This document shows, piece after piece, positions 23,688 to 32,211 of a DNA stretch of 64,000 nt (positions are counted from its first letter, which is position 1; each line of letters starts with the position of its first letter). The stretch is from Persicitalea sp963716085. GTDB lineage: Bacteria > Bacteroidota > Bacteroidia > Cytophagales > Spirosomataceae. The translations under genes were made by a program, and so were the position numbers. Where the stretch lies: assembly GCA_963716085.1 (NCBI GenBank), contig OY970288.1, positions 62,001 to 126,000 on the forward strand, in the 5' to 3' direction. The notes beneath the pieces were generated by a model, which saw only the letters and a program-made list of their open reading frames with translations, searched no databases and was not told where the DNA came from.

Positions 23688-24671
23688 GTGACTATCGATC
23701 AAATTTTTGAAGATTTCACCCAACTGCGTGTCCTGGTCGTGGGCGATGTCATGCTGGATTCCTACGTCTGGGGCAAGGTCGAGCGAATCTCACCCGAGGC
23801 ACCCGTTCCCGTGGTTCACGTCGGGCACCGCGAGTACCGCCTGGGAGGGGCGGGCAATGTGCTGCTGAACGTCCAGGCGCTTGGGGCCGAGGCGATTGCC
23901 TGCACGGTCATCGGGGCCGACGGTCCCGGCGATATTCTGAAACATGAACTGACCGAGCGCAACCTTAGTACCGAGGGGCTGATTCGCAGCGAAAGCCGCA
24001 TTACTACCATCAAAGAGCGCATCATCGCGGGTTCGCAGCAGGTCGTCCGTATCGACACCGAAACGGATGTCCCCATCTCAGATACTGAGCGGGCGCAGTT
24101 GGTTTTCAAGGCCAAAGAACTCATTCTTAGCTGCCAGGTTGTGATTTTTGAGGATTACGACAAAGGCGTACTCAGCCCCGAAGCCATCGCCGAAATCACC
24201 GAATTTGCCAATGAGTGCCAGGTGCCGACGGTCGTCGATCCCAAGAAACGTAACTTCCTGGCTTACCACAAGGTAACGCTTTTCAAACCCAACCTGAAAG
24301 AATTGAGGGAAGGATTGAAGGTTGATTTCAACGTAAGAGACGCCGCTGCCTTACAAGCTGTCGTACAGCAACTCACCGAAACCCTTGGCGCGGCGGGCGC
24401 TTTGATCACGCTCTCGGAACACGGCGTGTACATCGACTACCAGAGCGAAACTCACCACCTGCCCGCCCATATCCGGCAAATCGCCGACGTGTCCGGCGCG
24501 GGCGACACGGTTATCAGCATTGCGGCCTGCTGCGTAGCCCTCGGGCTACCGCCGCGTACCATCGCCGGGTTGTCTAATTTGGGGGGCGGATTGGTCTGTG
24601 AGCAGGTGGGCGTGGTGCCAATCGACCGGGAACTGTTGAAGGCGGAGGCGGTGCGGGAGGGGTTGTATTGA
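23688..24671 (+). CDS. D-glycero-beta-D-manno-heptose-7-phosphate kinase (HldE N-terminal domain)
   Basis: The start is GTG at 23688. The 327-residue PfkB/ribokinase-fold protein makes heptose 1,7-bisphosphate for ADP-heptose, a core lipopolysaccharide sugar. Visible motifs are VVGDVMLDSYVWGKVERISP near the start, RLGGAGNVLLNVQALGA, VVDPKKRN, and the PfkB signature DVSGAGDTVISIAACC with the catalytic Asp. It corresponds to the kinase half of E. coli HldE; the adenylyltransferase half is missing, so a separate RfaE2-type enzyme must be elsewhere. It follows the motor cluster on the same strand after a 56-base gap that is too short to separate it with certainty. Confidence 0.9.
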   Translation: MTIDQIFEDFTQLRVLVVGDVMLDSYVWGKVERISPEAPVPVVHVGHREYRLGGAGNVLLNVQALGAEAIACTVIGADGPGDILKHELTERNLSTEGLIRSESRITTIKERIIAGSQQVVRIDTETDVPISDTERAQLVFKAKELILSCQVVIFEDYDKGVLSPEAIAEITEFANECQVPTVVDPKKRNFLAYHKVTLFKPNLKELREGLKVDFNVRDAAALQAVVQQLTETLGAAGALITLSEHGVYIDYQSETHHLPAHIRQIADVSGAGDTVISIAACCVALGLPPRTIAGLSNLGGGLVCEQVGVVPIDRELLKAEAVREGLY

Positions 24672-24760
24672 ACCGCAGGGGCGCGAGGGCGCAAGGGGTG
24701 AACTTGTAAGGAATAAGTAAAGTAAGGCCAGACGATGACTTCTTCTCAAAACAAAACGCT

Positions 24761-27154
24761 ATGCCGCGACTCGCTCTCTTTTTGCTCCTGATTTTTCCGA
24801 TACAAAGTTCCCTTGCCCAAACCTTAAAAGTCAACGGTTTGCAAGAAGGTGTGGAGGTCATCCGCGATCAGTGGGGTATCTCGCACATTTACGCCCAAAA
24901 CGAACACGACCTTTTCTTCGCTCAGGGCTACGTCGCGGCTTCCGACCGTCCCTTCCAACTGGAAATGTGGCGGCGGCAGGCCACCGGAACCGTCGCCGAA
25001 CTGCTCGGCCCGTCGGAGATCAAACGCGACATCGGCACGCGGCTCTTCCGCTACCGGGGCGATATGGAGCGCGAGTACGCGCACTACCACCCGCGCGGCA
25101 AAGCCATCATCACCGCTTTTGTGGAAGGCATCAATGCCCGCGTCACCGAGCTGCGGGCCGATTCCACGCACCTGCCCTTTGAATTCAAACTCTTGAAAAC
25201 CCTGCCCGACTATTGGACGCCCGAGGTAGTCGTGAGTCGCCACCAGGGACTAGTCGGTAATGTGATCTACGAACTGAATTACGCCCGGCAGGTGGCGCTC
25301 ATGGGCGAGGCCAAAACCCGCGAACTCAACTGGTTTCACCCCACGCGCAAACCGGATACCGAGCCGAATCTGACGCTGGAAAAGGGCGTGGAAGGCAAAG
25401 AACTCTTTCAGGACATCCTGGCCCTGTACACCGCCCACCGCAGCCCGGTGCAGTTTTCTGCGCCCGACAAGCGTAGTGGCAAACTGGAAACGAAGCCCGC
25501 TTTCGATTTTCAGGAATGGTACGTCGAATCCAAACAGTATGTAGGTTCCAACAACTGGGCCATCGACGGGCGGCTGGCCCAAAACGGCTTTCCGATGCTG
25601 GCCAACGACCCGCACCGCATCCAGGCCGCGCCCTCGCTGCGCTACTGGATTCACCTCAACGCTCCCGGCTGGAACGTCATCGGAGCCGGTGAACCGTCGT
25701 TGCCGGGCATTTCCATCGGTCACAACGACCACGGGGCCTGGGGGCTGACTGTGTTCGAGACCGACAACGAAGACCTCTACGTGTACGAAACTAATCCTGA
25801 CAACCCGAACCAGTACCGCTACCGGGGCAATTGGGTGGCTATGACTATCCTGAATGATTCCGTGACCGTAAAGGGCACTTCGGCGCAGAAAGTCGAGCTG
25901 AAATTCACGCGCCACGGTCCGGTGGTTTTTGAAGATAAAAAGAATAACAAAGCCTACGCTGTGCGGGCCGGGTGGCTGGAAGTAGGTGCCTCGCCCTACC
26001 TGGCGAGTCTGCGGATGAACCAGGCCAAAAACTGGGACGAATTCCGCGAAGCTTGTTCGTACAGCCGCCTGCCGGGCGAAAATATGGTGTGGGCCGACCG
26101 CGCGGGCCATATTGGCTGGCAAGCCGTGGGACTGGCCCCGATTCGCCCCAACTGGTCGGGCCTGGTACCCGTGCCGGGCGATGGCCGATTCGAGTGGTCG
26201 GGTTTTCTGCCCATCAAGCAGTTGCCGCACAGCAGCGATCCGGCGGAGGGCTTCATCGCCACGGCCAACAACAACCTGACCTCGCCCGATTTTCCCCAGC
26301 GCAACGCCATTGGCTGGGAGTGGTCGTCGCCCTACCGCGCCCAGCGCATCGAGGAAGTGCTGGGGTCGGGAAAGCGGTTCAATCTCTTTGATTTTGTCCA
26401 ACTTCAGACCGACTATCTCTCGCTCCCGGCTCGGACGCTAGTGCCGATGCTGGCGCGGCTGGATTTGGCCAATGCCGCTGAGAAGAAATTTGTCGAGCGG
26501 CTGGAAAATTGGGATTACCAGCTAAGGCCGGGATCGGTTCCAGCGGCGATCTACGCAGAATTTGAAAACCAATTGAGCGAAACCGTGTACCAAATCATGG
26601 TTCCCGAAGCAGCCCGTCCCCACCTGCGGCGGCTCTCGACCAAACTCCTGCTCGACTACCTTATCACGCCCCCGGCGGAATTTGGAGCGAATCCGGTGCA
26701 AAAGCGCGACGAACTCCTGCGCTCTTCTTTCCAAAAAGCAATTGGTGAGTTGACCAAACGCTTGGGCAAAGACGCCAGCCGCTGGCAGTACGGGCAAGCC
26801 GCCAACAAGCACATCACCATCGAGCATCCGCTCAGTTCGCTGGCAAGCGTAGAAATGCGTAAGAAAATCAACTTTGGCCCCGTACCGCGCGGCGGCTCCG
26901 GCGAAACTGTCAACAGCACCGGCAGCAGTCTGGGCCAGCGCTACGGCGCGTCGTTCCGCATTCTGGTCGATACCGAGAATTGGGACAAGACGCTGGGCAT
27001 CAACTCTCCCGGCCAGTCTGCCGATCCTAACGACCCACACTATGGCGATCTGTTCCAGCGCTGGGCCAACGACGAATACTTCCCGGTTTATTTCGACAAG
27101 GAAAAAATCAAAGCCGTCGCCGACCGGACGCTGACGCTCGATCCCGCCAAATGA
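24761..27154 (+). CDS. Penicillin acylase family N-terminal nucleophile hydrolase
   Basis: The 797-residue product has a signal peptide (MPRLALFLLLIFPIQSSLAQ). An alpha-subunit part follows (VIRDQWGISHIYAQNEHDLF, then FAQGYVAASDRPFQLEMWRR). The self-cleavage site lies at YVGSNNWAIDG, with Ser263 the probable catalytic N-terminal nucleophile of the beta subunit. The downstream HRIQAAPSLRYWIHLNAPGW, PGISIGHNDHGAWG and FTRHGPV blocks are typical of the family. These enzymes are processed in the periplasm and cleave amides such as acyl-homoserine lactones or beta-lactam side chains; the real substrate here is not known. The C-terminal GGSGETVNSTGSSLGQRYGA motif is also family-typical. Confidence 0.93.
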   Translation: MPRLALFLLLIFPIQSSLAQTLKVNGLQEGVEVIRDQWGISHIYAQNEHDLFFAQGYVAASDRPFQLEMWRRQATGTVAELLGPSEIKRDIGTRLFRYRGDMEREYAHYHPRGKAIITAFVEGINARVTELRADSTHLPFEFKLLKTLPDYWTPEVVVSRHQGLVGNVIYELNYARQVALMGEAKTRELNWFHPTRKPDTEPNLTLEKGVEGKELFQDILALYTAHRSPVQFSAPDKRSGKLETKPAFDFQEWYVESKQYVGSNNWAIDGRLAQNGFPMLANDPHRIQAAPSLRYWIHLNAPGWNVIGAGEPSLPGISIGHNDHGAWGLTVFETDNEDLYVYETNPDNPNQYRYRGNWVAMTILNDSVTVKGTSAQKVELKFTRHGPVVFEDKKNNKAYAVRAGWLEVGASPYLASLRMNQAKNWDEFREACSYSRLPGENMVWADRAGHIGWQAVGLAPIRPNWSGLVPVPGDGRFEWSGFLPIKQLPHSSDPAEGFIATANNNLTSPDFPQRNAIGWEWSSPYRAQRIEEVLGSGKRFNLFDFVQLQTDYLSLPARTLVPMLARLDLANAAEKKFVERLENWDYQLRPGSVPAAIYAEFENQLSETVYQIMVPEAARPHLRRLSTKLLLDYLITPPAEFGANPVQKRDELLRSSFQKAIGELTKRLGKDASRWQYGQAANKHITIEHPLSSLASVEMRKKINFGPVPRGGSGETVNSTGSSLGQRYGASFRILVDTENWDKTLGINSPGQSADPNDPHYGDLFQRWANDEYFPVYFDKEKIKAVADRTLTLDPAK

Positions 27155-27289
27155 TATAAGGCCAGGCGGCCCGCCCGTTTGGCATCGCATGTAGCGTATT
27201 GAGGGGTATAGTCGTAAGCGGATTACGCCCTTGCAGGGCTAGTAAGGGTAATTCAATAGCGTGATTCACTAATCCATAGCAAGAAAGTC

Positions 27290-28510
27290 ATGAAACTCAA
27301 AAATATCGTCGTCCTTTCCTCCTTCCTGCTTTCCTCCTTTTTTCCTCTCTTCTCTTCCGCCCAAATCAATATCCAAACCGACTTCGAAGGCGGTCGACTA
27401 GGTACCCTGGAAAAAGTCAGTCCCACGCACTTCCGCTGCGCCGTCGCGGGCGAATCAGACTCCCAGAACCGCAACCGTCAGGCCAGTTGGTACTATTTCA
27501 AGGTGGAGAACGCCAAGGGTAAAACCTTAACCCTCGACCTGACCGACCTTGTCGGCGAGTACAACTACAAGCCCGGCAGTCACGCCATCACCGCCCAAAC
27601 CCGCCCCGTCGTCAGCTACGACAATGCCACCTGGCGGCACCTGACCGACGACGAAGTGAGTTGGGACGAAGAGAAAGTAGAGTTGACAATAAAGCTAAAA
27701 CCCGAAAAAAATGCGCTTTGGGTGGCGCACCAGCCGCCCTACACTACGGCGCACTTGACCCGGCTGCTGGAAGCCTACAAATCCAACCCTCACCTCACCA
27801 CGCGCAGCCTGGGCCAAACGCCCAAGGGTCGACTCATTCCGCTGCTGACGATCACCAACGCCCAGATTCCAACCGAGAAGAAAAAAGTGATTTGGCTTAT
27901 GGCCCGGCAACACGCCTGGGAGGCGGGTACTTCCTGGGTGATGGAAGGCGTCATCAGGCACCTGCTCGAAAGCGACGAAGACAAGGAAATGCTGGATCAG
28001 GTAGTGTTCCAACTCATGCCCATGGCTGACCCAGACGGCGTGGCACGGGGCGGCGTGCGCTTCAACCAGTTCGGCCACGACCTGAACCGCAATTGGGATT
28101 TGGTGAAACCCGAAGAAATGCCCGAAATCCAGGCGGAGAAAAAAGCGATCACCGATTGGCTGGCGGGGGGCAACCGCATCGACTTCTTCCTGACGCTGCA
28201 CAATACCGAGAACGCCGATTACGTACAGGGGCCGGAGGTGGCTGCCGGGCGAAAATTTTGGCAAAGTATGGTCAAAAATACCTCTTTCGAGTCCAGCGAA
28301 GGGCTGCGCAAAATGCCGGAATCCACTACACTGGGTCAACCTGGTCGCATGACCGTCAACCAGGCGCTGTGGGCCGAACATAAAGTCCCCGCTTACCTGA
28401 TGGAATTAAAGGTGGAAAAAGTCAACAAATTAGAGGGAAGGCGACTTCCCCCGGACTGGCTTTTGCTCGGTCCCGGTCTGGTGCGGGCCGCCGTGGCGGC
28501 GGTCGAATAG
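27290..28510 (+). CDS. Secreted M14-family zinc carboxypeptidase
   Basis: The 406-residue protein starts with a Ser/Phe-rich signal peptide (VVLSSFLLSSFFPLFSSAQ) encoded by a pyrimidine-rich repeat. An N-terminal beta-sandwich (VENAKGKTLTLDLTDLVG) precedes the M14 catalytic domain, as in the AGBL/cytosolic carboxypeptidase subgroup. The first two zinc ligands are in ARQHAWEAGTSW, with the third His in TLHNTENADY. The conserved DPDGVARGG and GHDLNRNWD segments are present, and LMELKVEKV holds the probable catalytic Glu. It likely trims peptides, perhaps glutamate tails or cell-wall peptides. It ends seven bases before the convergent GH20 gene. Confidence 0.87.
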   Translation: MKLKNIVVLSSFLLSSFFPLFSSAQINIQTDFEGGRLGTLEKVSPTHFRCAVAGESDSQNRNRQASWYYFKVENAKGKTLTLDLTDLVGEYNYKPGSHAITAQTRPVVSYDNATWRHLTDDEVSWDEEKVELTIKLKPEKNALWVAHQPPYTTAHLTRLLEAYKSNPHLTTRSLGQTPKGRLIPLLTITNAQIPTEKKKVIWLMARQHAWEAGTSWVMEGVIRHLLESDEDKEMLDQVVFQLMPMADPDGVARGGVRFNQFGHDLNRNWDLVKPEEMPEIQAEKKAITDWLAGGNRIDFFLTLHNTENADYVQGPEVAAGRKFWQSMVKNTSFESSEGLRKMPESTTLGQPGRMTVNQALWAEHKVPAYLMELKVEKVNKLEGRRLPPDWLLLGPGLVRAAVAAVE

Positions 28511-28517
28511 GGCGAGA

Positions 28518-30098
28518 TTATTTCACCCAATCAATCTGTTTGGACGGATAATAGCCAATCCCCATCGCTTCCATGCGTGTACCGTGCTTGCCCAGGCGCG
28601 TGCGGTACCCTTCCCAGTTCCGTACTGATTTGGGCGACCAGCCGATTTCGGCGAGGCCCGGCAGACGCGGAAACGCCATGTATTCCAAGGCGTCCATGTT
28701 CTCGATTGTTTCGCTCCAGATAGGAGCTTCGATGCCCAGAATATTGGCTTTGGTTACGCCCGGTACCATCGTAGAGGGTTCCCAGTTGTACGAGCTGTCT
28801 ATCTCGATGTAAGCCGCCCAGTGTAAGCCGTACTGCGAGGTCGAGTCATACTGCATATCGAGATAAGCGTATTTGGCGGGCGACATAATCAACTTCGCGC
28901 CCTGCTTCGCCGCCGATTGGGCGTATTCGGATTTCGCCCAATACTGCGCTATCGAATTGGGTTTCAATTTGGCATTGGTTACCTCGTCCCAGCCGATCAT
29001 TTGCTTGCCGTGCGACTGCACGATGTCCTGCACCCGCTCGATGAAGGGAATGTAATCCTCCATCGGCGTCACGTGCGACTCGTCGCCGCCCATGTGGAGG
29101 TAGGGGCCGGGCGTGATGGCGGCCAACTCACGTACCACGTCATCCATGAATTTGTAGGTAGTTTCATTGCTGGTGCAAAGGGTACTGAACCCGACTTCAA
29201 TGCCTTCGTACAGCTTTGGGTTGGGATCTTTTTCGTTGCAGTTCAATTCCGGGTAGGAAGCCAGCGCTGCGTTGATGTGGCTGGGAACGTCGATCTCCGG
29301 CACGATCATGATGTAGCGATCCTGGGCATATTTGACAATGTCCTTGTACTGCTCCTGCGTATAGTATCCACCCTTGCCACCGCCCACGTTGGTGCTGCCG
29401 CCATAAGTCGCCAGTTTGGGCCAAGACTTGATTTCGATCCGCCAGCCTTGATCGTCCGTCAGGTGCAGGTGCAGCACGTTCATCTTGTAAGCCGCGATGA
29501 GGTCGATGTAGCGTTTCACATCATCCACGCTGAAAAAGTGGCGGGCTACATCCAGCATTGCGCCGCGGTAGGCATAGGTCGGATAATCGCGGATGGTACC
29601 CGTCGGAATGGCCCAGGGTCCAGCTTGTTTGTCCGTTTTCTCGACATCGGCGGGCAGGGCTTGCCGCAGCGTTTGGATACCTCGGAAAAGTCCGGCGGGC
29701 TGATGGGCGGTGAGAGTCAGGCCGCTGCTGGAAACAACCAGTTCGTAGCCTTCGTCGCCCAGCGTGGTGTCGGCTTCGGTAAGGGTCAGATAAATATTTC
29801 CGGCGGCGGGTGCCGCGTCGGTGGTTTTCACTTCCAGCGCCAAGCCCGTGGAAGGATTCAGTTTGTCAGCCAGGTACTGTCCCACTTTTCGGGCTTCTTC
29901 CGAACCCTGTGGCACATAGATGTCGGTATTCTCCGTCAAATCAAAGACACTGTCGGAAGCCGTTACGGACACGGGCATCGGAATGAGGCTCTGCTCCGAA
30001 AGCCTGGCAGGTTTGTCGTTGCCGCACGAGAAAAGAACGGCCAGGACTGTGAGGGGTAGGATGGTTTTAAAAAAGAGGGTTCGCAATTTGCTCGTCAT
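28518..30098 (-). CDS. GH20 beta-N-acetylhexosaminidase lipoprotein
   Basis: The 526-residue protein has a lipobox (LAVLFSCGN, Cys26), so it is anchored in the membrane. An N-terminal GH20b-like domain (SLIPMPVSVTASDSVFDL) precedes the TIM-barrel. The barrel shows GAMLDVARHFFSVDDVKRYI, LHLHLTDDQGWRIEI, VPEIDVPSHI and, most clearly, HMGGDESHV with the catalytic Asp-Glu pair. WVK ends the protein. Such enzymes release N-acetylglucosamine from chitin, peptidoglycan or glycans by substrate-assisted catalysis. It is the only clear carbohydrate-degrading enzyme in this stretch and lies beside secreted peptidases, so polymer turnover is likely. Confidence 0.93.
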   Translation of the reverse strand: MTSKLRTLFFKTILPLTVLAVLFSCGNDKPARLSEQSLIPMPVSVTASDSVFDLTENTDIYVPQGSEEARKVGQYLADKLNPSTGLALEVKTTDAAPAAGNIYLTLTEADTTLGDEGYELVVSSSGLTLTAHQPAGLFRGIQTLRQALPADVEKTDKQAGPWAIPTGTIRDYPTYAYRGAMLDVARHFFSVDDVKRYIDLIAAYKMNVLHLHLTDDQGWRIEIKSWPKLATYGGSTNVGGGKGGYYTQEQYKDIVKYAQDRYIMIVPEIDVPSHINAALASYPELNCNEKDPNPKLYEGIEVGFSTLCTSNETTYKFMDDVVRELAAITPGPYLHMGGDESHVTPMEDYIPFIERVQDIVQSHGKQMIGWDEVTNAKLKPNSIAQYWAKSEYAQSAAKQGAKLIMSPAKYAYLDMQYDSTSQYGLHWAAYIEIDSSYNWEPSTMVPGVTKANILGIEAPIWSETIENMDALEYMAFPRLPGLAEIGWSPKSVRNWEGYRTRLGKHGTRMEAMGIGYYPSKQIDWVK

Positions 30099-30129
30099 GT
30101 TAAGGTAAGTTTTTTGGTAAAAGCGGCCA

Positions 30130-30927
30130 CTAGTGTTCTTCTACCATCGGCCAGTGCTGATTGAGCAGCTTCTTGGTTTTTGTGGTAAAATCATCGTTAA
30201 ATATTTTTCCGGCAAAACCTTTTTGCCGGAGGTCGAACACCATCGGAATGGTCTCGTCGTCGCTGTTAAATCGGCTATCTCCGTTATCGTCCTTTCGGCC
30301 CATTAGTAATATTTTACCCGTTCCCGGCAGACTGCGCCAGGTAGTAACATCGTAACCGTCGGGCGATATTTGCCGAAAATTGCGTCCGGCCCGATCCGAG
30401 ACAAACAGGTAAGTCGGGTCTTTCGGATTCAAAGCTCTATCTTTATTGTAGTCGAGGCTGACGACAGAGTAATAGAGCAAGCTGTCGTCCGCCGCGACGG
30501 ACTGCGGGGAACCCACCGCATCGTAGCGGGAAGGGTTGCCGCTCGAGGAGGCCGAACCGTAGGAATAAATCACAAACTTACGGGCTTCGTCAAGCAGGTG
30601 ACATCGACCCGTGTCAGGATTATAAAAAGCAATATTCCAATATACCACTTGTCCCGAACGCTCGTAAGTACCCATAATATAGTCCATTTCATCATCGCTT
30701 TTCAATTGCAGCGGATACAGGACGTAGTCGGAACCGACCAGCATCACGGGCTGACTGAAATTCAATTTCGTATTTTTGAATTGAATCTCTTTTTGGGTTT
30801 CGGTAAGTGGCCCGTTCCCTTTTTTAGAGTCATCGACGCAGGCCAGCAACAATACGGGTAATACGAGGCAGAAGCCCCGCGCTATGAATCTGTTCACGTG
30901 ATTTTTAAGAAACAAACGATGTTTCAT
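30130..30927 (-). CDS. Lipoprotein with EF-hand-like acidic loops, unknown function
   Basis: The 265-residue protein carries a signal with hydrophobic core and lipobox (LVLPVLLLACVDD, Cys30). The body has short beta-strand repeats (YVLYPLQLKSDDEMDYIMGT, VVYWNIAFYNPDTGRCHLL, IYSYGSASSSG). Two acidic loops, DYNKDRALNPKD and DDNGDSRFNSDDE, have the Asp/Asn spacing of EF-hand or dockerin calcium sites. The overall pattern could be a beta-propeller-like sensor (repeat with VSDRAGRNFRQISPDG, as in TolB-type blades). I do not recognise the family. It is downstream of the transposase region and co-directional with the GH20 gene, 31 bases away. Confidence 0.7.
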   Translation of the reverse strand: MKHRLFLKNHVNRFIARGFCLVLPVLLLACVDDSKKGNGPLTETQKEIQFKNTKLNFSQPVMLVGSDYVLYPLQLKSDDEMDYIMGTYERSGQVVYWNIAFYNPDTGRCHLLDEARKFVIYSYGSASSSGNPSRYDAVGSPQSVAADDSLLYYSVVSLDYNKDRALNPKDPTYLFVSDRAGRNFRQISPDGYDVTTWRSLPGTGKILLMGRKDDNGDSRFNSDDETIPMVFDLRQKGFAGKIFNDDFTTKTKKLLNQHWPMVEEH

Positions 30928-30977
30928 GGGTAGGCCAAATGGGTGGATAATTTATTAAGCGAACGACGAAAGTCTAT

Positions 30978-31439
30978 TTATTCAAACCAGACAAAGTACT
31001 CTTTACGGCTCATTTCTATCTCAAAATCTTCACACATTTTTAGGAATTCCTCACGAAAAGTCCTCTTGCGGTGGTGCTCTTTTTGGTTCAAGATATATTT
31101 GCAAACCGCATCGACCTGAGAGCGGCTGTACGAAAAGGCACCGTAGCCGCTCTGCCAATCAAACTTGATAGGACTCAGTCCTTCTTTTTTCACAAAATCA
31201 TTCGAAGCGTTTTTGATTTCTTTGACCAGATCGGGGATGGTTTCGGAAAGTTTTTGCCCGATGAAAATATGAATGTGGTCGGGCATTCCGCCGATGGCCA
31301 GCAGCTTGTGGCCGCGTTCTTCTACGACACCGGATATGTATTTGTGCAATCTGACCTCCCATTCCGGGCGGATCAGGGCCTGTCGGTGCTTGGGAGAGAA
31401 GATTAGGTGAATGTATATTTTGGTAAAGGCGTCGGCCAT
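30978..31439 (-). CDS. IS200/IS605-type HUH (Y1) transposase, RAYT-like
   Basis: The 153-residue protein is a single-domain TnpA. Motifs are IYIHLIFSPKHRQALI at the start, GMPDHIHIFIGQ with the HxH (HUH) metal motif, and KYILNQKEHHRKRTF with the catalytic Tyr and the conserved Q-x2-HH. These enzymes nick single-stranded DNA and join via a 5'-phosphotyrosine. No TnpB or guide-RNA gene is beside it. Instead, a 12-unit palindromic repeat array begins 12 bases upstream of its start. That matches the REP-associated tyrosine transposase (RAYT) arrangement. The reading frame is intact, so it may still act. Confidence 0.87.
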   Translation of the reverse strand: MADAFTKIYIHLIFSPKHRQALIRPEWEVRLHKYISGVVEERGHKLLAIGGMPDHIHIFIGQKLSETIPDLVKEIKNASNDFVKKEGLSPIKFDWQSGYGAFSYSRSQVDAVCKYILNQKEHHRKRTFREEFLKMCEDFEIEMSRKEYFVWFE

Positions 31440-31450
31440 GTTTGTTGTTT

Positions 31451-32173
31451 CTACAAAGGTTGCGCCTCTCCGAGGCTTGGTGGAATCCGGGGTTGTCTGC
31501 GTTTTCTACAAAGGTTGCGCCTCTCCGAGGCTTGGCGGAATGCGGGGTTGTCTGCGTTTTCTACAAAGGTTGCGCCTCTCCGAGGCTTGGTGGAATCCGG
31601 GGCTTCGTTGGGTTTTCTACAAAGGTTGCGCCTCTCCGGGGCTTGGCGGAATCCGGGGCTTCGTTGGGTTTTCTACAAAGGTTGCGCCTCTCCGAGGCTT
31701 GGCGGAATCCGGGGTTGTTTGTTGGGTTTTCTACAAAGGTTGCGCCTCTCCGAGGCTTGGCGGAATCCGGGGTTGTCTGCGTTTTCTACAAAGGTTGCGC
31801 CTCTCCGAGGCTTGGCGGAATCCGGGGTTGTCTGCGTTTTCTACAAAGGTTGCGCCTCTCCGAGGCTTGGCGGAATCCGGGGTTGTCTGCGTTTTCTACA
31901 AAGGTTGCGCCTCTCCGGGGCTTGGCGGAATCCGGGGTTGTTTGCGTTTTTCTACAAAGGTTGTGCCTCTCCGGGGCTTGGCGGAATCCGGGGCTTCGTT
32001 AGGTTTTTCTACAAAGGTTGCGCCCCTCCGGGGCTTGGTGGAATCCGGGGCTTCGTTAGGTTTTTCTACAAAGGTTAGGCTTCTCCGGGGCTTGGCAAGA
32101 GCGGCTTCGGAGAAGCCTAACCTTTGTAGAAACAGTGAATCCTATAATAATAGAAGCCTCGGAGAGGCGCAAC
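31451..32173. repeat. Twelve-unit ~55-bp tandem array of hairpin repeats with inverted end
   Basis: Units begin at 31451, 31506, 31561, 31617, 31673, 31731, 31786, 31841, 31896, 31952, 32009 and 32066, giving spacings of 55-58. The shared core is ctacaaaggttgcgcctctc then cgaggcttggcggaatccgg, followed by a short tail of two types (ttgtctgcgtttt and cttcgttgggtttt, with intermediates). Each unit holds a 5-bp stem GCCTC/GAGGC with loop TCC, varied to GCCTC/GGGGC (wobble) and GCCCC/GGGGC (compensatory). Unit 12 differs, and its first 25 bases (32063-32087) pair exactly with 32108-32132. A further inverted copy of the unit core lies at 32154-32173. All three forward frames stay open across the array because 55 is not a multiple of 3; I do not call a protein. 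Confidence 0.88.
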
Positions 32174-32211
32174 TTACAGGAGGACAGGTTGTCCGAACAC
32201 CTCCTTCACCC

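Noticed and set aside
27155..27289. Possible small RNA or riboswitch between the acylase and M14 genes
   Set aside because: I found no stable hairpin with T-run and no recognisable structure.
28917..30059. Plus-strand frame of 380 codons opposite the GH20 gene
   Set aside because: It is the antisense shadow of a clear hexosaminidase; the translation has no recognisable family.
31451..32173. CRISPR array
   Set aside because: The tails between conserved cores are nearly identical to each other (two types), not unique spacers, the unit is ~55 bp with little variable sequence, and no cas gene is near.
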